From Takakia lepidozioides (lineage: Eukaryota > Streptophyta > Takakiopsida > Takakiales > Takakiaceae): a stretch of 64,000 bases of DNA. The stretch covers positions 4,278,001 to 4,342,000 of the forward strand of contig CM060733.1 of the NCBI GenBank assembly GCA_030704615.1. Reading direction: 5' to 3'. Numbering within the stretch: the first letter of the stretch is position 1; each line of letters starts with the position of its first letter. A program made the translations under genes and the position numbers. The notes below the pieces were generated by a model. That model saw only the letters and a list, made by a program, of their open reading frames with translations, searched no databases and had not been told where the DNA came from. This document shows, in pieces, positions 35,584 to 49,885 of the stretch.

Positions 35584-37718
35584 GAAAGGGGACTCATAAA
35601 GGGTGCTCGATAAAAGCTTTATACAGGATTATAGAATTTATCATCACTAGTTCTGGTTATTGACTGGAAATAAGGAGCTGAAAAAAAAGAAAAGGGAGCT
35701 GCGGAGTGTGTAAGCTGCATGCCATGTAATCAAACTCATGGTTTCAGAAAGGTTGTTGCGCAAAACGGACTCTAAGGAGCATGCCGTTCCCTTCGTCCTC
35801 TTGATTCAAATTTAGGCTATGACCCAAGTATGCGCCATCTATAGTGAATGAATTGAATGAATTAATACCTATCCGAGGTTAACACAACCAGGCGGTTATG
35901 TGGATCTGTGAAGGTGTCCACCTTCCTACCGGAAGGCAGTAGTAGCCCTTCGGGGTCAAGAGATACCATAAATTTACGCTTCTGTGGGCTTGTTTGATAA
36001 CCGGACACTGAACCAGACCGTCAATGGCCATCCAGATATTTGTTCATATAATTTGTTGCGACAATATATTAGAAATGAAAGTTCCAAAACCCCAGCACCG
36101 AAGGATCTCAACACAAGGTTGAAGTTAGACAGCCGTAAGCGGCTGATATCAAAAACATCAAATATCCGCGCAACACCGGTTTATTTTCCCCTCAAGCCTG
36201 CCCAGTTTTGCGGTGGGGTGGTGTTGTTTCATTTTTTATTTCTTAAAAAAAGGAGCGTTTCCTTGGAAACCAAAAAACAAAAAAACAATTAACAATTATT
36301 GAGCAAACCGTTTTTAAAAAATACTAAAGTTCTTTTTTTTCTTTTTTTTCTTTTCTTAAAAAACAAATGAACAGGGGGATTGACGGTAGCCCTGGAAAGT
36401 TATCAATAACGTGTAAGGGACTGTAGAGCAATGTAATTAATAATGAATAAAAGTTAGAAAATGGAGTTCCCCCGACCGACAAAAACGCAGGTGACCCGCC
36501 GCAACAGCGGGGATCGCCGACGAACGGCGTCGGATAAAACGCCGAGCTCGCACCGGCCTCCCCGGGAAATCCCACAGTCGGGTAACTCCTGGCGGTTGGT
36601 GGCGATACCTTTGCCTTCCCGGCAGCTTGCCGTCGAGAGCGAGGGCCGGTGTGGCGCCGTCCGTCCGCTGGTTCGTTCGTCCGTCCGTCCACGGCGGTGG
36701 TAATGGGCCCCAACCAAGGCACTGCAGTGTGTGCGCGACGAGCGAGAGAGGGAGGGAGAGATGGTGAATGAGCTTTTGAAGCTTTGATAGTAGGCTGCAA
36801 AGCTTCGCTGCGTCACTCATTGTGTCGGTGACAGTGGACAGAGAGAGTCGTCCTGCCTTGTTAGCAACTGAATGTGGTTCTTTTTTGCTCGGGAGGGACT
36901 GGTTATGGCGCTGTAGGCGCAGAGATAGAAAGAAACTGGTTCTCTGAGTGGTTGGGTGAGTGGTAGCTGTTGGGAGTCTTGATCTGTGTGTGGACGTAAC
37001 TGGGTTTGTCCAGAGGCGAGGAGGAAGGTGCTGCAGTGTGAGTGTGTTGTAGTGTAGAGACGCTGGAGAGGGAGTGAGGGTGGAGGGAGGGCTGGAGGCA
37101 GACTGCGGAGCTGGATGCAAGAGAAAGGAAGACAAGGGGGTTCTTGTGTATTTGCCTGGAATCGTTTTTACCTCTCATTCTGTTTGGGAGTCTGCGGAGG
37201 GGTTTAAAGAAAGAGAGGAAGAGAGGCGAGTGGTCTTCGATGGACGGGAGGGCAGCGTTATTGGGGAGCTTCAGTGTATGGAACGCCAGTGTGGGTCTTG
37301 GTTCCCATGTGTGTGCGTCTGAGATCATGCCGGCCTCGTGCTTAATGTAACTACATTATCTTCCTAGGTCTGTCTTCTCCTCATAATGTCAGCCTCGTTC
37401 TGCCTGGGAGGTGGTAGCTACTGATTTGGTATCCCGAGCATCCGCGTACCTGTCTTGGTATGCTGGTAGAGGTTGTAAGAGAGCTCACAGTGCGAAGTAA
37501 TTTGTGTTTGGTAGAGAAAGTAAGCTGTGTAATATTGAGAGGGCGCTTTGTACGACAGCCTTTCTCATATTTGAGTTTGTTTTAACTGCATTTGAGCCTT
37601 TTACGTAATAGAGTGGAGGGGCCGAGAGAGAGAGAGAGATTCACTGAAGAAAAACTAAGCCGTCACGTAGATTAGAGTGTCCGGGAGAGAAGGGGAGCTT
37701 CGACAGCCGGCAAGCAAG
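35111..37718. promoter_or_regulatory. Intergenic region and leader of the cellulose-synthase companion gene
   Basis: No coding region. An (AT)n run lies at 35551-35579. The last kilobase before the ATG at 37719 is rich in GAGA/GGGAGAG words (36740-36765, 37060-37100, 37200-37230, 37622-37640), a purine-rich leader type. A CpG-rich patch lies at 36470-36700. These fit a promoter and a long 5' UTR, but no transcription start can be fixed. Confidence 0.45.
35905..35985 (+). repeat. SINE tail fragment
   Basis: Matches the tail of the SINE at 10087-10255: GAAGGTGTCCACCTTCC, GGAAGGCAGTAGTAGCCC and a final ATAAATTTACGC. The polymerase III promoter half is missing, so it is 5'-truncated. Confidence 0.6.
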
Positions 37719-40393
37719 ATGTCAAGGTATGGAAAAATGCGAGCTTCCTTTGACTCAGATGGGAGTCTGGGACCTTCCCCTCCAATGTCACCTCCCCGCC
37801 ATGGGCATCCTGTCTACTTCGTTCAAAGCCCGTCCAGAGATTCAACGCACGACATGGACTCTTTGAGCCAAAGTTTTTCCCGGGCGACCCCGCGGGAAAG
37901 CCCGTTAGCATCTCCCATGCACAAGCATTTTAAACATAGTTCGGACTCTGCATCCTTCAACATGACAGCAACCCCCAAGCCCGGATCACGGCGAGTACTT
38001 CCCCAGCCAAGCTACGGCGGTGTGGCAGCATACCCAAACCAGAAAAAGGGTTACCGCCCCTGGGCTCCGGGAACTATTTTGGAGGAGGAGGAAGGCATTG
38101 AGGGAGACAAGAAGAAAGTTCTGTCACGTTGCTGTATCGTCTGGCTGGCAGTGCTGTTCAGTTTGGTGTTGTTCTTCTTTGGGGCTTTGATTTTCTGGCT
38201 TGTAACAATGCCCCATTCTCCCCACGTTGCTATTCAGGTACTTCCACACTCGTTGTTGGGTTGTCTTTATAAGGTCTTTGTCAGGAAGCCAGCTTCTTGG
38301 CGGGTGGATGAAAATGAGTGTTTCGGGATTTAGGAGTCTCATACTTACCCGAGCAGTACAGGCGTCGGTCGAAGACAGTGTGTGGGGCCAGAACGCTTTA
38401 GTTTGGCATGATGGCTTAAACCGGTTGGAGTTTATCCTTTCAGGCAAGATTTTATGGAAAGAAGCTTTCATAATACGTGTTCAAAGGCTCTGTATGATTG
38501 ACAGACCGTGGTTAATGCCCAAATGTAAACCTCTGTAGGAAGCTTAAATCATAGCTGTTCCTGGTTGAGGGCCATTGTAGCTTTCCTGAGGAGTAGTCTT
38601 GTCTCCCCGATGAGGAAGCTGATGGAGACCAGGTATCTGGAAATATCGCAGTTTCAACTTAAACAGCGTGGGATATCTTACGATATCTTAATTATCGTTG
38701 TAGGAGAGTCCAGAAGGCACCATCCTGCGTCCATGACAATTTGGGCTTAAGTGGTTTCCACAGTTACCTACACCCCTCCAATACTACATATGGAATCTTG
38801 CCCATCATTCCATGATGAAGAATGTGGAAAGATCCCATCATCCCACATTTCCTCTTGATTATATTGTGTCCTTTTGAGTAAACTCAATAGCAAGGCTGTG
38901 AGGGCATGTGACAATTGAACGTCTAAATGAGTTTCCATCACTTCAAATATTTTTGATCCAGTAATTATGACTGCTTTTGTTTTTGAAGAAGCGCTCTTAT
39001 AAAATTGCTCCAGTGTACAAGAAGGCCAGTGTAGTCACTCAGCTCAGAGAAATGACATCACTTTTGGTTCTTGAGGTTAATTGATTTGAGAGACAGCAGG
39101 TGTGCTGGACTGTGAAGCTAAGGCCCACCACACCTTGGGTTTTTGTAAGTTCAGTTGTCTTGGGTCTTATTTTCGTTGAAGATGTTTTTCCTAGTCAGAG
39201 GCTTGGTTGCTTCCCCAAGGTTCTGTTACTTATTGGCTTGAAGCTCATTGACTGTCTTAGTGAGGTCTTAGTGCAGTAAGTCTCACAGACTATCAGGCGC
39301 CCTCATTCAGCAGCAACCATAGTATCAATCCTAGTGATACCTCTGTCCTGTTTTGTGCAATGTGGGCCTGGCATGCATCACGGAGAACAAAATCAACTCA
39401 TCTTTGTTACAAGCTTTTGCACAGTAGCTGTGCTCTGTGAACGTGAAGACTTGTCCTTCTCATCTTGTGTTCTGTGAGAAGATATGATTAGATGCCTTCA
39501 CTCCCAGCAAATTTTCTGGTCCTGAATGAGAAGACTGAATTTTCCTTTCTCTGCTCCATGAGCAGAGGTGGTCCTCCCAACCCGAAACAACAAAATTGAA
39601 GGTCAAATCAATGTAAGACAGTCTCATGAATTTGGGTGGGATGTGTGCAGAGCGTTACCTTCCAGTACTTCGACTTAGAGGATGGACAAGATAATTCTGG
39701 TGTGCCTACCTCTATTGTCACTCTGAATGCTACAGTCACTCTGGAGTTATTTAATCCATCTCATTTCTTTGGGTATCACGTAACTCCCTCGCCGGTCAAC
39801 TTTGCCTATCTGGACCTGACCATGGCTGGAGGCCAGGTATGAGTCGCCTCTTTAGTGTGGCATATCCGTCCTTGTTTTTCTTAGTATGCTGGTCTGGAGA
39901 ATTTTGTTGATTTGATGTGATTTTTGAGTTATTTCGAAAGAGGCTATGGCCTGTATGTTTGTCATCACCTGGGGCAGGCTTCTTCTAGTCATGGATTTCT
40001 TGGTCCTGTATGATATAGGTAGAACTAGTTCCCTCTTCCAGTTTATGCTGTGCAATCTCTGCAAGAGCTCCATAACAGAAATTTCCCCCTTTTTCCCTCT
40101 ATTTTTTGCAGGCTGGCCCTTTTTATCTGGAGAAAAGACGGCTGGAGAAGCTAGAAGTAAATATTGCTGCTGACAGGCAGTTTCTTCACGGGGCAGGCCC
40201 CAGTTTCAATCAAATATACCAGGCAGGTGGTGGGGTTCCACTTAAGTTATATGGATCTGTCAACTCACGGGCGCGTGTCATGTCAAAGATGATTAAAAGG
40301 AGGTTTAGCAGTGGTTTTGACTGTATGTTCTTATTTGATACAAATGGTGCAGATCACTGGAAAGTGCAGCAATTAGCCTGTGTGTACCCATGA
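37719..40393 (+). CDS. CC1: COMPANION OF CELLULOSE SYNTHASE-like membrane protein (LEA_2 type)
   Basis: Three exons join in phase to 328 residues: 37719-38237, 39651-39836 and 40112-40393. The cytosolic N-terminus is Ser/Pro-rich and carries the family hallmark HPVYFVQSPSRDSTHD (residues 30-45), then an acidic stretch EEEEGIEGD, a single transmembrane helix (about 138-162) and an extracellular LEA_2-like domain (VTLELFNPSHFFGYHVTPSP, PFYLEKRRLEKLEV, and RARVMSKMIKRRF near the end). Arabidopsis CC1/CC2 share the same order; they travel with the cellulose synthase complex and help microtubules recover under salt stress. An in-frame GTG 42 bases upstream is not a likely start. The domain ends normally at CVYP-stop. 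Which paralogue this is cannot be told. Confidence 0.88.
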
Positions 40394-42918
40394 GAGTTAC
40401 TAATAGTGAGGTAGGCCCCTATATAGCTGCTCCCCAGCAAATGGGGGGTGCCCTATGTGAGGCTGCACTTTTGCCACGACCAGACTACCGTTTATGGCCA
40501 GCTAACTTGCTTTTAGGTGAGCACGATGGAAGTTGGAAGTCCGTAGCTGGTAAAGCTGTCCCATCTATCCAGCATGTACTTATATTAGGCCTACTTGACG
40601 CACTGCGAGTGCAGTCAGATTTCAACCTCCTACTAGTGTAACTTTTTTGCCATGTTATGTGGCACCTTTCATTTGAATAAACCATGAGGAACTGTAGATA
40701 TTTGAACTGTAGATATGCCTTACACCTGTGGGTGAAAGTTTGTATTTCACAAATGTCTGAGAGTGTCTCTGTTGTGGAGCATGTGGAGTGTGTGATATGG
40801 CCATATGTAGTTTTGAATCCTTCTTAACTCAGTGGTATCCTGTAGTGTTGATCATTTTATTCTATGGATTATGTTAATGTGATAGATATTATTTTGAAGA
40901 GGTTATGTCATGGGGGATTCAGAGCTCGCCGGGCTTCAGAGCTTCTAGGATTATGGCGCTAATGACCCTAGGGCAATCAATTGACCTCAACACATGGCCT
41001 CAGTATGGTAAGAAATGTGTTTCTTGAACCCGAACTTCGATGAACTTTTATGGAGCTAGTGAAGATTGATAAAAAGTTATGTGTTGTATTCAGGTCCTTG
41101 GAAATTGTATACAAACAATCATTTTCTTTTAGTCTACTTTGGTGTCTTGATAAATGTAATGTGCAGCTCACAGCATGCCTTAGCCAATTCATATGATGAG
41201 TGAAAGTCTGGAACAGCTGCATTAAGCAAGTAACCACAACTAAAAGATGATCTATCTTCAATGTGTGATTGCAAAATAACTGCAACCTTTTCTTAAGATG
41301 ATTGTAATTTGCAGTTACAGGTCAGTATACTTCCTGTGGCAACTGCAATTGGTAGTGTCTTGTAAAGGAAATATAGGTGGGATAACTTGTCCTCAAATTT
41401 AAGACTCAATACATCTTACATAAAAGTCAATCCAAGTGTCACTGTTGCTTGTGCCTTTCCCATTTATGCATTTCCACTGACATTCCAGTGCCAGTAAACC
41501 TAATACTTGTAATGCAGAATGGCCAAATAATTACTACTTAACTGTCATCTTGAGATGAGTTCCAATCGAAATTACTAAACCACCAGAACCTAGAAGATGA
41601 AATTCCAAAGTTTTTCTAATGTGGGTCTCCAACTAAGACAAAATGCTGACACACTGGAGAAAGTGTCAGGAGCTTGTCTAGTGGAGCTCACCTTCCATAA
41701 AAATTGTGGGAATGGGAGGTAAGCAGGGGGAGGATAGTCAGACTAGGACAATCGATAAACATCAGTGGGAAGCACTACAGATCGTGTCTCAGGATTTCTG
41801 GGAATTTGAGATGAACCTAGCCAGGCATATAGTGCATGGCCCCGATATAGAAACTGCAAACAGCAGCACATGTTACTTCTCAGTTACACAACAGACAAAA
41901 GACATCATATCATTATTCAATCTACTATTCCACAAACTACTGAAAACCTGTCACATCAAGCCACAAAGTAGTGCACTAAATTAGTCCACTTCCAAACAGG
42001 ACAACTCAATCACAATCCCTAGTACCAATTTGACTCCAACGTCCTTACACATCACAGGACCCTGCTGAGGAGCACATGTAGACAGCTCCTTACCAAGCAA
42101 TTCATGTAGTTGTAGATCCAAACAAAACCAGACAGGGAAGGAGGGGAGCTCAAGTGAAAAGAAATTCATGTTTGTAGAAACTGACAGGCACTCACTAAAA
42201 GCATATTCCCAAGCTTTAGTAAGTTGAAGACATCACTAATAGTTAGGAGTTAATTACAGCATGGTTTTTGCCGAGTGTTGAACTTCTCTGGATAACAGCA
42301 ACCACGTCTGGAGAAATGGACCCATTCTGCACAGAACATCAACCCAGAGCACATGAGAGAGAGGGAGACAAAAAGAAAACATCCACATCAGTGACCATTT
42401 CTCCAGTATCCAGTGCTGTAGCTTTACAACAATTGTCCTTCAGTTGGTTGACAATCTCACTATGGAAGTGTCCAGCCAATGGTCTTCCATCTTCATGTCA
42501 AGAATACACTCAAGCTGAGCGAATGCCAGAGGGCAGTGCATAGCATGGATCCATATATTATTATAGTATAGATTATAGGACCATTGCAAATGACAATGGG
42601 TGAAGCAAAAGCAGATGAGAGGCACAGAGAAATGTTCTCATGAACCTGTAAGCTATGACACCTATCCTTGTGGGCACAGTCCCCATTCTGCAGGTTCTCA
42701 GCCCTGAGCTGGTAAGGGTTTTCAAGACGCATGGAATTGAAGCACAGCCAGAGATTAAAATAGCACTTTGCAAACAATCCCCTAATCAACTTGAGGGCTG
42801 GCCTTCACATGACAGATGGGACAGAAGTGGTTGTGATTACACCGCAAGTCCCACACTAATGCAAAAAGGTCAGAGAGGAGATAAAGAGAGACAAGCACGT
42901 ACAGGGCACAAGAGGGGC
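40394..42918. other. Intergenic stretch between convergent genes
   Basis: Holds the 3' UTR of the upstream plus-strand gene (AATAAA at about 40676) and presumably that of the minus-strand gene whose stop is at 42919. Short frames on both strands (for example 41706-41984 and 42268-42543) have no domain. Confidence 0.4.
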
Positions 42919-45900
42919 TCAAGAGTTATGCAGCAGATGGGGCCTAAATGTTGGGAGCCCTTTGTGGAAGATACTGGCAGGCCTGACATAGCTGATGGTA
43001 GCTCTTTTCCGCCTGCTAGGGCTGCCAACACTACTCTCCGTACCTGCAAGAGAAAGTTGAATAAACCACGGTTAACAACCTTACCCTCAAGACACTTTGC
43101 ATGAGTTCTCAACCTCTTCCAGCCATCAGACTCTGCAAGCAACCCTCACAGGCATACAGAATATCCAAGTCAAGTTACACTTCATACTCTCACAGCCGAC
43201 CATGACACCGTACAATTTCACCCAGAAAGCGGACTAATGGAATTACTGTATCAACCAACAAGGCTCTGCACCTTAAGAGAACAAATTAAAACTCACAAAG
43301 ACATTGGGGCCAGGCCAGACAACCCAGCACAATGTTAACTAGTGAGTCAATGCACAAAATAGTAATAGAACAAATGAACACATAGATCCTACTTTGCAGA
43401 ATAGCATGACAACAACCAAGGATCAAAGTGAAATCGGAGGCTGAAGTGTTCTACAATGTCGGGGTTGTTATCTATTTACAAACACTACAACTGGACGTAG
43501 AAGATTGGAAAGAGCAAGAAAACACAGTTCACAAAACTCTTCTTCACTTGTCCCTAATACCCAAGGAATAGACGGTTGAACGGCTAAATGCATCAAAATG
43601 GGGGGAGTGACTAAGCAGCAGCAGCTGCTGAGAGCCCTCCAAATACTTACCGTTGAAGGCATTGCTGCCACATAGACTTGCTCTACGCTGAAACGATGGA
43701 AAAGCAGCTGTGCCACCCTCATCTTCTCATGAGGAACCTGCCAAGAGAAGAGTAACAACAATCCCATAACGAACATGAGTCTTCAATTTTGGAAGCTACA
43801 CTGCATGGTCCATACAACCATGGACAGGGCATTGCCTGACCAAACTGGGTACAAAATAATCCAGCGATATAAGTGACCTTTGGAAAGAGCTAATAAGGTC
43901 AGGTTATGTTCACACTTAAGTTGGTCTGATTCTACATAATTCCTATGTGGGTGCTGGGACGTACCCAGGTTACATACGTCTTTAATGAAACAGTAGCACG
44001 AGGGGGTACCTACTTGCAACAAACTGGATCCTGCTGACTCCACGTCTGTATGGGAGGACTTCATGTTTGAGCCGTCTATTTTTTCACTACCACTGCAGAC
44101 CAGCCCTGCAATTATCTCCATCTGCACCCATGCAATCTCTTTCTTGTCAGTCCCAACTCCTAGATGCTGGATGAAAGCAGCAGTACAGTTGCGCTGCTAC
44201 TGATGTCCTCTGCCGCCCTTTCAAAATTACTTCTGCCAGTTTCTGATTTTAATAACTTCTACTGGTCTTTCAGAGAACCCTGAGCCTGATTGGCAGCTGG
44301 AGTGAAGGCAGTTTTAAAAACAGACCACCACCTTGTTTTAGCTGCAGTTGGTAAATGAGCTGGGGCCTATTTACAGCTGTGAAGTCTATACAAACACCGG
44401 TCTCACAAGGTTTATCATTTGCCACAAGGAGATGCCTAAGAGAAAGGTTAAGAGACAGAAAGAAAGAAACTTTATGATGTCAAAGCGAAGCTCAGACAAA
44501 GATGTACCAGATAACCAAACAACAGCCCTGTGTCCTGGTTTGGGCATGCTAGTGCAACAATCCCCCTGCAACCCAGGCCCTTACCCTGTTTCAGAAGACC
44601 CTCCACTTCTATATGAGATCTTCAAAAAACAAAACGTAAACTCGTACGTTTATGACATCCATTGAAAGCCAGAATCATAAGAAACAAAGAGAGAGAGTTC
44701 TTCAATGATTATGACAAACCCAGGAGGGCATTTGAGTGTTCATGAACTTGTATGCTAGAGAGCATATCTTCATTCCATTCCAATACTGCTGCTCTAACCA
44801 CACAGCAAAAAAAGTGATTACCGCATAGAAACACATAAACTCATAAACTGATGCTTCCTTGAACACGGAGTCCCTCATGCAGAAAGAGACTTTGATTTCT
44901 GTAACCTTGTGACCATAGACCCGAAGTATGGGAGAGAGAAAGAAAAAAACATATTATGGACAGATAAAATAACAGACCTCATAACACTAGGATCCAAGGT
45001 GCGTTGCCAAAGAAGTTGATCAAGCGCCCTTGACAGGATTGGCTGCACAATACAAGCACTTACGGTAAGCAAAATGACATCCGAGTTCACAGAAAACATT
45101 TCTAAACTGATTCATTGAATGTATTTGTGTGGATTCTGGGCTTCAGTTCCAAGTCAAACAGAGAGGTCCATTGTCTTACACACAGATGTAACTTCTCATG
45201 CATCCCATCTATTTAGTGGGCCATGCAGCTTCTGTAAGCAACCGATGCTAGCCCAACTCTGTTGTGTTTACACGCAAGGTGGATCCACAACTGTAGGTTT
45301 ATTTGTGCAACAAAGGCTTCAGAGAGAAGAAGGCTAAAAGCACAAATAGGTTTAGCCATGGCAATAGCCAGGACAGAAACGCTGAGAGTACGGCTAGTAC
45401 AGCCCATGTGCAAGACACACAGCTGCCGGGGGGCTGTGCAGAGCGCGCCAGCACACGGATGGGACAGAGGGAAGTCACAGATAAGTGTTTGTAAATATCA
45501 GTAGGCACCAGACATCAACGTTGCCACCCCTTTGCCAACTTCATGAGCTTATCATTTCACAGTGAAGAGAGTCAAAACATATAACCCAACAACATACAAA
45601 TACCCACATAATTGAAACGTTATCTAACAAACATCTATGCAAGAGTGGAAACAGACCTTGAGGCAGGCTTGTTGGCGACTGCTCAACTGTGGGTTCACTA
45701 TCACCTGAAAGTAAACACAAACTGTGAGGGCAAGCCAACATGCCCATGTAACTGATGGAGCAGGAGAAAGAAAAAAGAAAGAAAGCAGTGCTTGTCAAGT
45801 ATACTCATTCGTCTGCCCACGACAGAGTAGGCACTCACACATACTCTGGTTCTAAAGGCATGTGGAAATACACCCTAAGGAAAATTCAGAGAGCTCCAAA

Positions 45901-48482
45901 GAGGTCGGAGAAGGAAGGAAAGATAATCCTTAAGGAAACTCCATAATGTCCACGGGATTCTCAAAGACCTTATGGGAAAAAGGAAAGTAGAAAACAAGAA
46001 AAACGGTACCACCAGCACCAGAAAAGTACAATTCAATTCAAAAGATTCTCTAATGTGGAGAGCCTCAAGATATATGCCACAAGGCATCTCTGATCCGCAT
46101 AATGGAGCAGCTGTGTCAGGGATTGGCTGTCTCTGAAGAGGTAAAAGTGATGGCCCCGGATTACGCAGTCGAGAGGACCGGGAAAGAAAGAAACAAAACA
46201 TCAACATCCACAGGAAGCCCAAAGAGCCCTGTGGGACAGTAGAACGAACAGAGAGAGAGGAAGAGAGAGAGAGGCGCTTGGTCACATACACAGCTTACAA
46301 GAACAGTCTAAGGAAATGGTACGGAACACAAGAAGATAAGGGCGGGCAGGATTACTAACCATTAATTTGAGAAGCCTGTACACCGACCGCCACATTCCCA
46401 GAAATAATGATGTCAGTGACTTTGTCCATGTAGCCTAAAGATTCTAGAAAGATAATCTCTCATGTCCTCAGAGAGAAATTTGACTTCAGGATCGAGTGGC
46501 AGTTTCTAGAGAGGAGGGCTAAGTTTATCTTCTATTATCCATGTAAGGTACTTGTTTACTACGATCAAGTTTGAACTTTGAAGAGAAAGGATTTGACAGA
46601 AACAACCATCAAACAAAATAGTTCCCTAACCCTCAAAAAGATTGAAAAGTGTCAGAAACTCACTTGCGCACCACAAAATCAACACTCCACTGCCGTACCA
46701 TCTTATAAAGCCCACAATAGAAGTCTTCAACCTGCAATTTTCAAATAGAGACATTACTGAGAGGGCCCTATCTCTCCTTCATCTTCCTTCTTATCACCAG
46801 CTGAGTGTAACTGGTTGAGTGTGATGTTGATGCCATCACAACACATCAAGGTTATGGACCTCCTCAATACAGAAACACAATAAAAAGTACTCTGCCACTA
46901 GCCTTTCAAACCAACTACTGAAGCTTGGTAATGGCTGTTTCAGCAGTACCTACTGGCTATCCCCTGGAAGCTTGACTAACACCTGAATCTCTGTGCATCT
47001 CAGTGTGAAGCAGACACCTCTACATCTATGTTCAAGGTCCCAACCTCCATCTCTGAGCCAGGTTCAGTCCACTAGATCTGTGATTGTGGTCGACACTTCT
47101 ACCTTCTTAGGATACTCCGAAATACCTCACCAGCTCTCTTCAAACTGTAGTAGGAAATCTCTCCATCACAATAATCCTATCTTCTTCTCGTGTCACATCA
47201 CAACCACTTAAAACTGCTTGAGTATGTATGTCATACTTTTATAACTAGTACAAGATTGCTGTCAACTGGCCACAAGCACTTTCACACTTTGAAAATCCCC
47301 TGATCGGCTTGAAATTGTTCTTATACCACAGGAATTTACCTTAAGCATTTTTCTATTTAAAAAACAATTGTGTCCTTACATCAAGGATTTCACTTTTTTT
47401 CTACTACGCCTGGTCACATCATGCCAGTGGTGTCACCAAGAGGGGGACAATGTTCTTACTCCTTTAGAGAGGGTGGAGACCACATACTCGCCCAACCAGA
47501 AAAACGCCACTGTAGCAGGCATATCCCCCCCCCAACAACACAGACATCCACTCCTCTGTCAGAAATCACTAACTGATTTAGCACAAGATCTGTCATACAC
47601 CACTTTGGCAGCTCATAAATAACGAGGGTTGAATTGACCTTAGTCCTGGTCACGACCTCACAAAAGACATGTCATTGGCAGTTGTCAGAAAGAAATCCTC
47701 AGTAACTTCACAAACCATGGTTAGAATCTACTGACACTACTGAAAGGGTCTAGTGTGAGGGTCTAGTGTGAGGGTCTGAGGGGAGTTTCATACATCACAC
47801 TATTCATTCTTCTTTATGTAGCTTCTATGTACTCGAGCTTAGTTACAATCTACACAACAACTACTGAATAGCACTCCTTCCTTGACAATTGCCAGAGATG
47901 CCAGAGATTCTCAGAAGAGACCTCCACTCAAAAAAGTCACAGTTCTCTTTGGCAATAATCAAACCCTCCTATTTGGTTTATTTTTCAGTCTAATCGTAGA
48001 GAATCACCTCCAACTATGGATACTGTACCTGAGTCCCTGCCATCCCCCCTCCTCAGATAGGAAAAGTGGAGAAGAGGCAGAATAAGGCGGGAAAGCCACA
48101 ACTCTCCTCATCTCATAACTGTAAGTCTCCCAAGAAACTTCACAGTTGACAAGCTGTATGGACATGAATGGCTGAATGTAGCATGATTGGTGGAAAAGTA
48201 AAAGAGAGACATCTGCATGAGAAGAGAACAAGAAGAAACAGCGGGAAGCCCAGAGGAATCCTTTGGGGAGGTTCATAGGGATGTCCATGGGAGGTCCGAG
48301 GCATAAAAGTAGACAGACACACTAGGACCAAAGAACTAAAGAACAACTCAAAACTCGTCGTTGGCACCAAGGACTCAACCGCTAGGCACTTGGCGTAGCA
48401 TAGCTAAGGCCTATGCCAGAAAGAGAGACACAGAGAGAGCCTTACCGTCAGAGGAAATCATGCCAACACGATCCAAATCCAT
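42919..48482 (-). CDS. Unidentified multi-exon gene (partial model)
   Basis: Four exons at the 3' end chain in phase: 44014-44121 (MEIIAGLVCSGSEKIDG), 43651-43737 (VPHEKMRVAQLLFHRFSVEQ), 43085-43130 (SDGWKRLRTHAKCLE) and 42919-43043 (ending RRKRATISYVRP ... RPHLLHNS-stop). Upstream, 44978-45042 (ILSRALDQLLWQRTLDPSVM) joins in phase to 44585-44619 (SHIEVEGLLKQ). A further exon, 46360-46434, reads YMDKVTDIIISGNVAVGVQA. 46664-46731 is a further candidate. A plausible first exon, 48446-48482 (MDLDRVGMISSD), ends at a GTAAGG donor. Exons linking these groups are missing or ambiguous, and I recognise no family. The CT-rich tract at 49843-49882 (GA-rich in this gene's sense) may mark its leader. Confidence 0.5.
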
Positions 48483-49839
48483 GTCATCCAAATCCGAACG
48501 GAGATCACAAACAATAACCAACGAGCAGCAGTGGCAGCCGGAGCTTAACGCCAGTAATTAGTAAAGTAGTCTTCTCATTTAACCCCAGAGGAGTCTTTGC
48601 CCCCTTGGGAGATTTCTCCTTCGATCTTTCTGGATACAAAACAAGGTGAAATTCTCAATACTTGGCAGAATTAAACCGGTTCTTCAACTACCCTTTGTCT
48701 CAAGCCCCATACGATTATAGTGACGAGCAGCCCGATAGGATGTAATGCCGGAGTTGAGCTCCCCTGTAATAATTCTGCTCGTCTGACTTCCTGTGGTTGG
48801 GCTTCCAAAAATCTCTACAAACACTGAACTCCTTTTCGCATCAATTCATATGCACCGCCGCTGCTGGTAATATGTACTTGTTGGTTACAATGAAGCCGTT
48901 GCAGCTATCCTGCTTCCAGCCAACTCTCTAAACTAAGCTATGGCGACCCCCTGAGACGAATACAAAAAGCCAAATTTTAAATCTTCAGTCTGTTGGGCCA
49001 AATCTCTGAAACGTCCATCCCTGTCGCTTCGTACTGAATATTCCGCCTGGAATAAAGTTGCTCTCGAATGTTGGCATCGAATTGTAAATCCAACTATACG
49101 ACAATTGGGATTGGACAAAATCTGATGTGACGTATTCAGATGCCGAAACGTCGAACAAGAATCCCTGTCGAGATAGATATATTGAAAGAACCTTGGGGAT
49201 GCACCCAGTCTATTCGCCGAATTACACGAGAGATCTCTGCCACAAATACCAAGTGCGTACATGCCCTCCACATAGAATGAGAGCTCTTCAAAGCACAGTG
49301 CAAAATTGCTGTCAGCACGATCTTTCCGGCAGCGTCAAGCAACCGCTACATCCAGCTTCCCGAACTAGGGTAATGCTCGATTGACTGGGTGGCAAATAAT
49401 TGAGTATAAGACTGTGCTCTCAACCCTGATTCCCTGAACATCGTACACCAACGCAGACAAGTCACCTGTAAACTCTCTAATCCTTATCTCCCTCCCCAGA
49501 CTAGCCCAACCCGACACCACCGACACCCCCTTTCCTCAGCAGCAGATTGCCTTCCTTCCTTCCGATTCGCTTACTCTGTCTCCACCACGAATTGTATATA
49601 GCTTGCCTCACCTTCGCAATTCCTCGAGCTAATCAGAATCAGACCAAGGCCTCGTAATTTCATCACCGTGCGACGCCCACGTGCACGACCTCCAAAAACA
49701 CGCAGGCGCGCACTTTTTCTCGCAAAGTACAGAAATCTCAACACCACCGCTTCAAAGCTCCCCTAACTCTCGGAGCCTTGTGACTCACTCAACCATCTCT
49801 CCATCAAAACTGTGTTGACCAACTCCAGTGCTATTGACC

Positions 49840-49885
<46 letters not shown>

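Noticed and set aside
36437-37135. Overlapping minus-strand frames of 120-232 codons
   Set aside because: They lie in the GC- and GAGA-rich leader of the plus-strand gene, have low-complexity composition and no splice or domain support.
37677-37718. GTG-initiated N-terminal extension of the cellulose-synthase companion protein
   Set aside because: Nuclear plant genes very rarely start at GTG; the first ATG at 37719 gives the family-typical length.
43468-44127. Actin-related protein assignment of the minus-strand gene
   Set aside because: EKMRVAQLLFHRFSVEQVYV loosely resembles the actin-fold block before the second phosphate loop, but neighbouring actin motifs are absent and the C-terminus does not fit.
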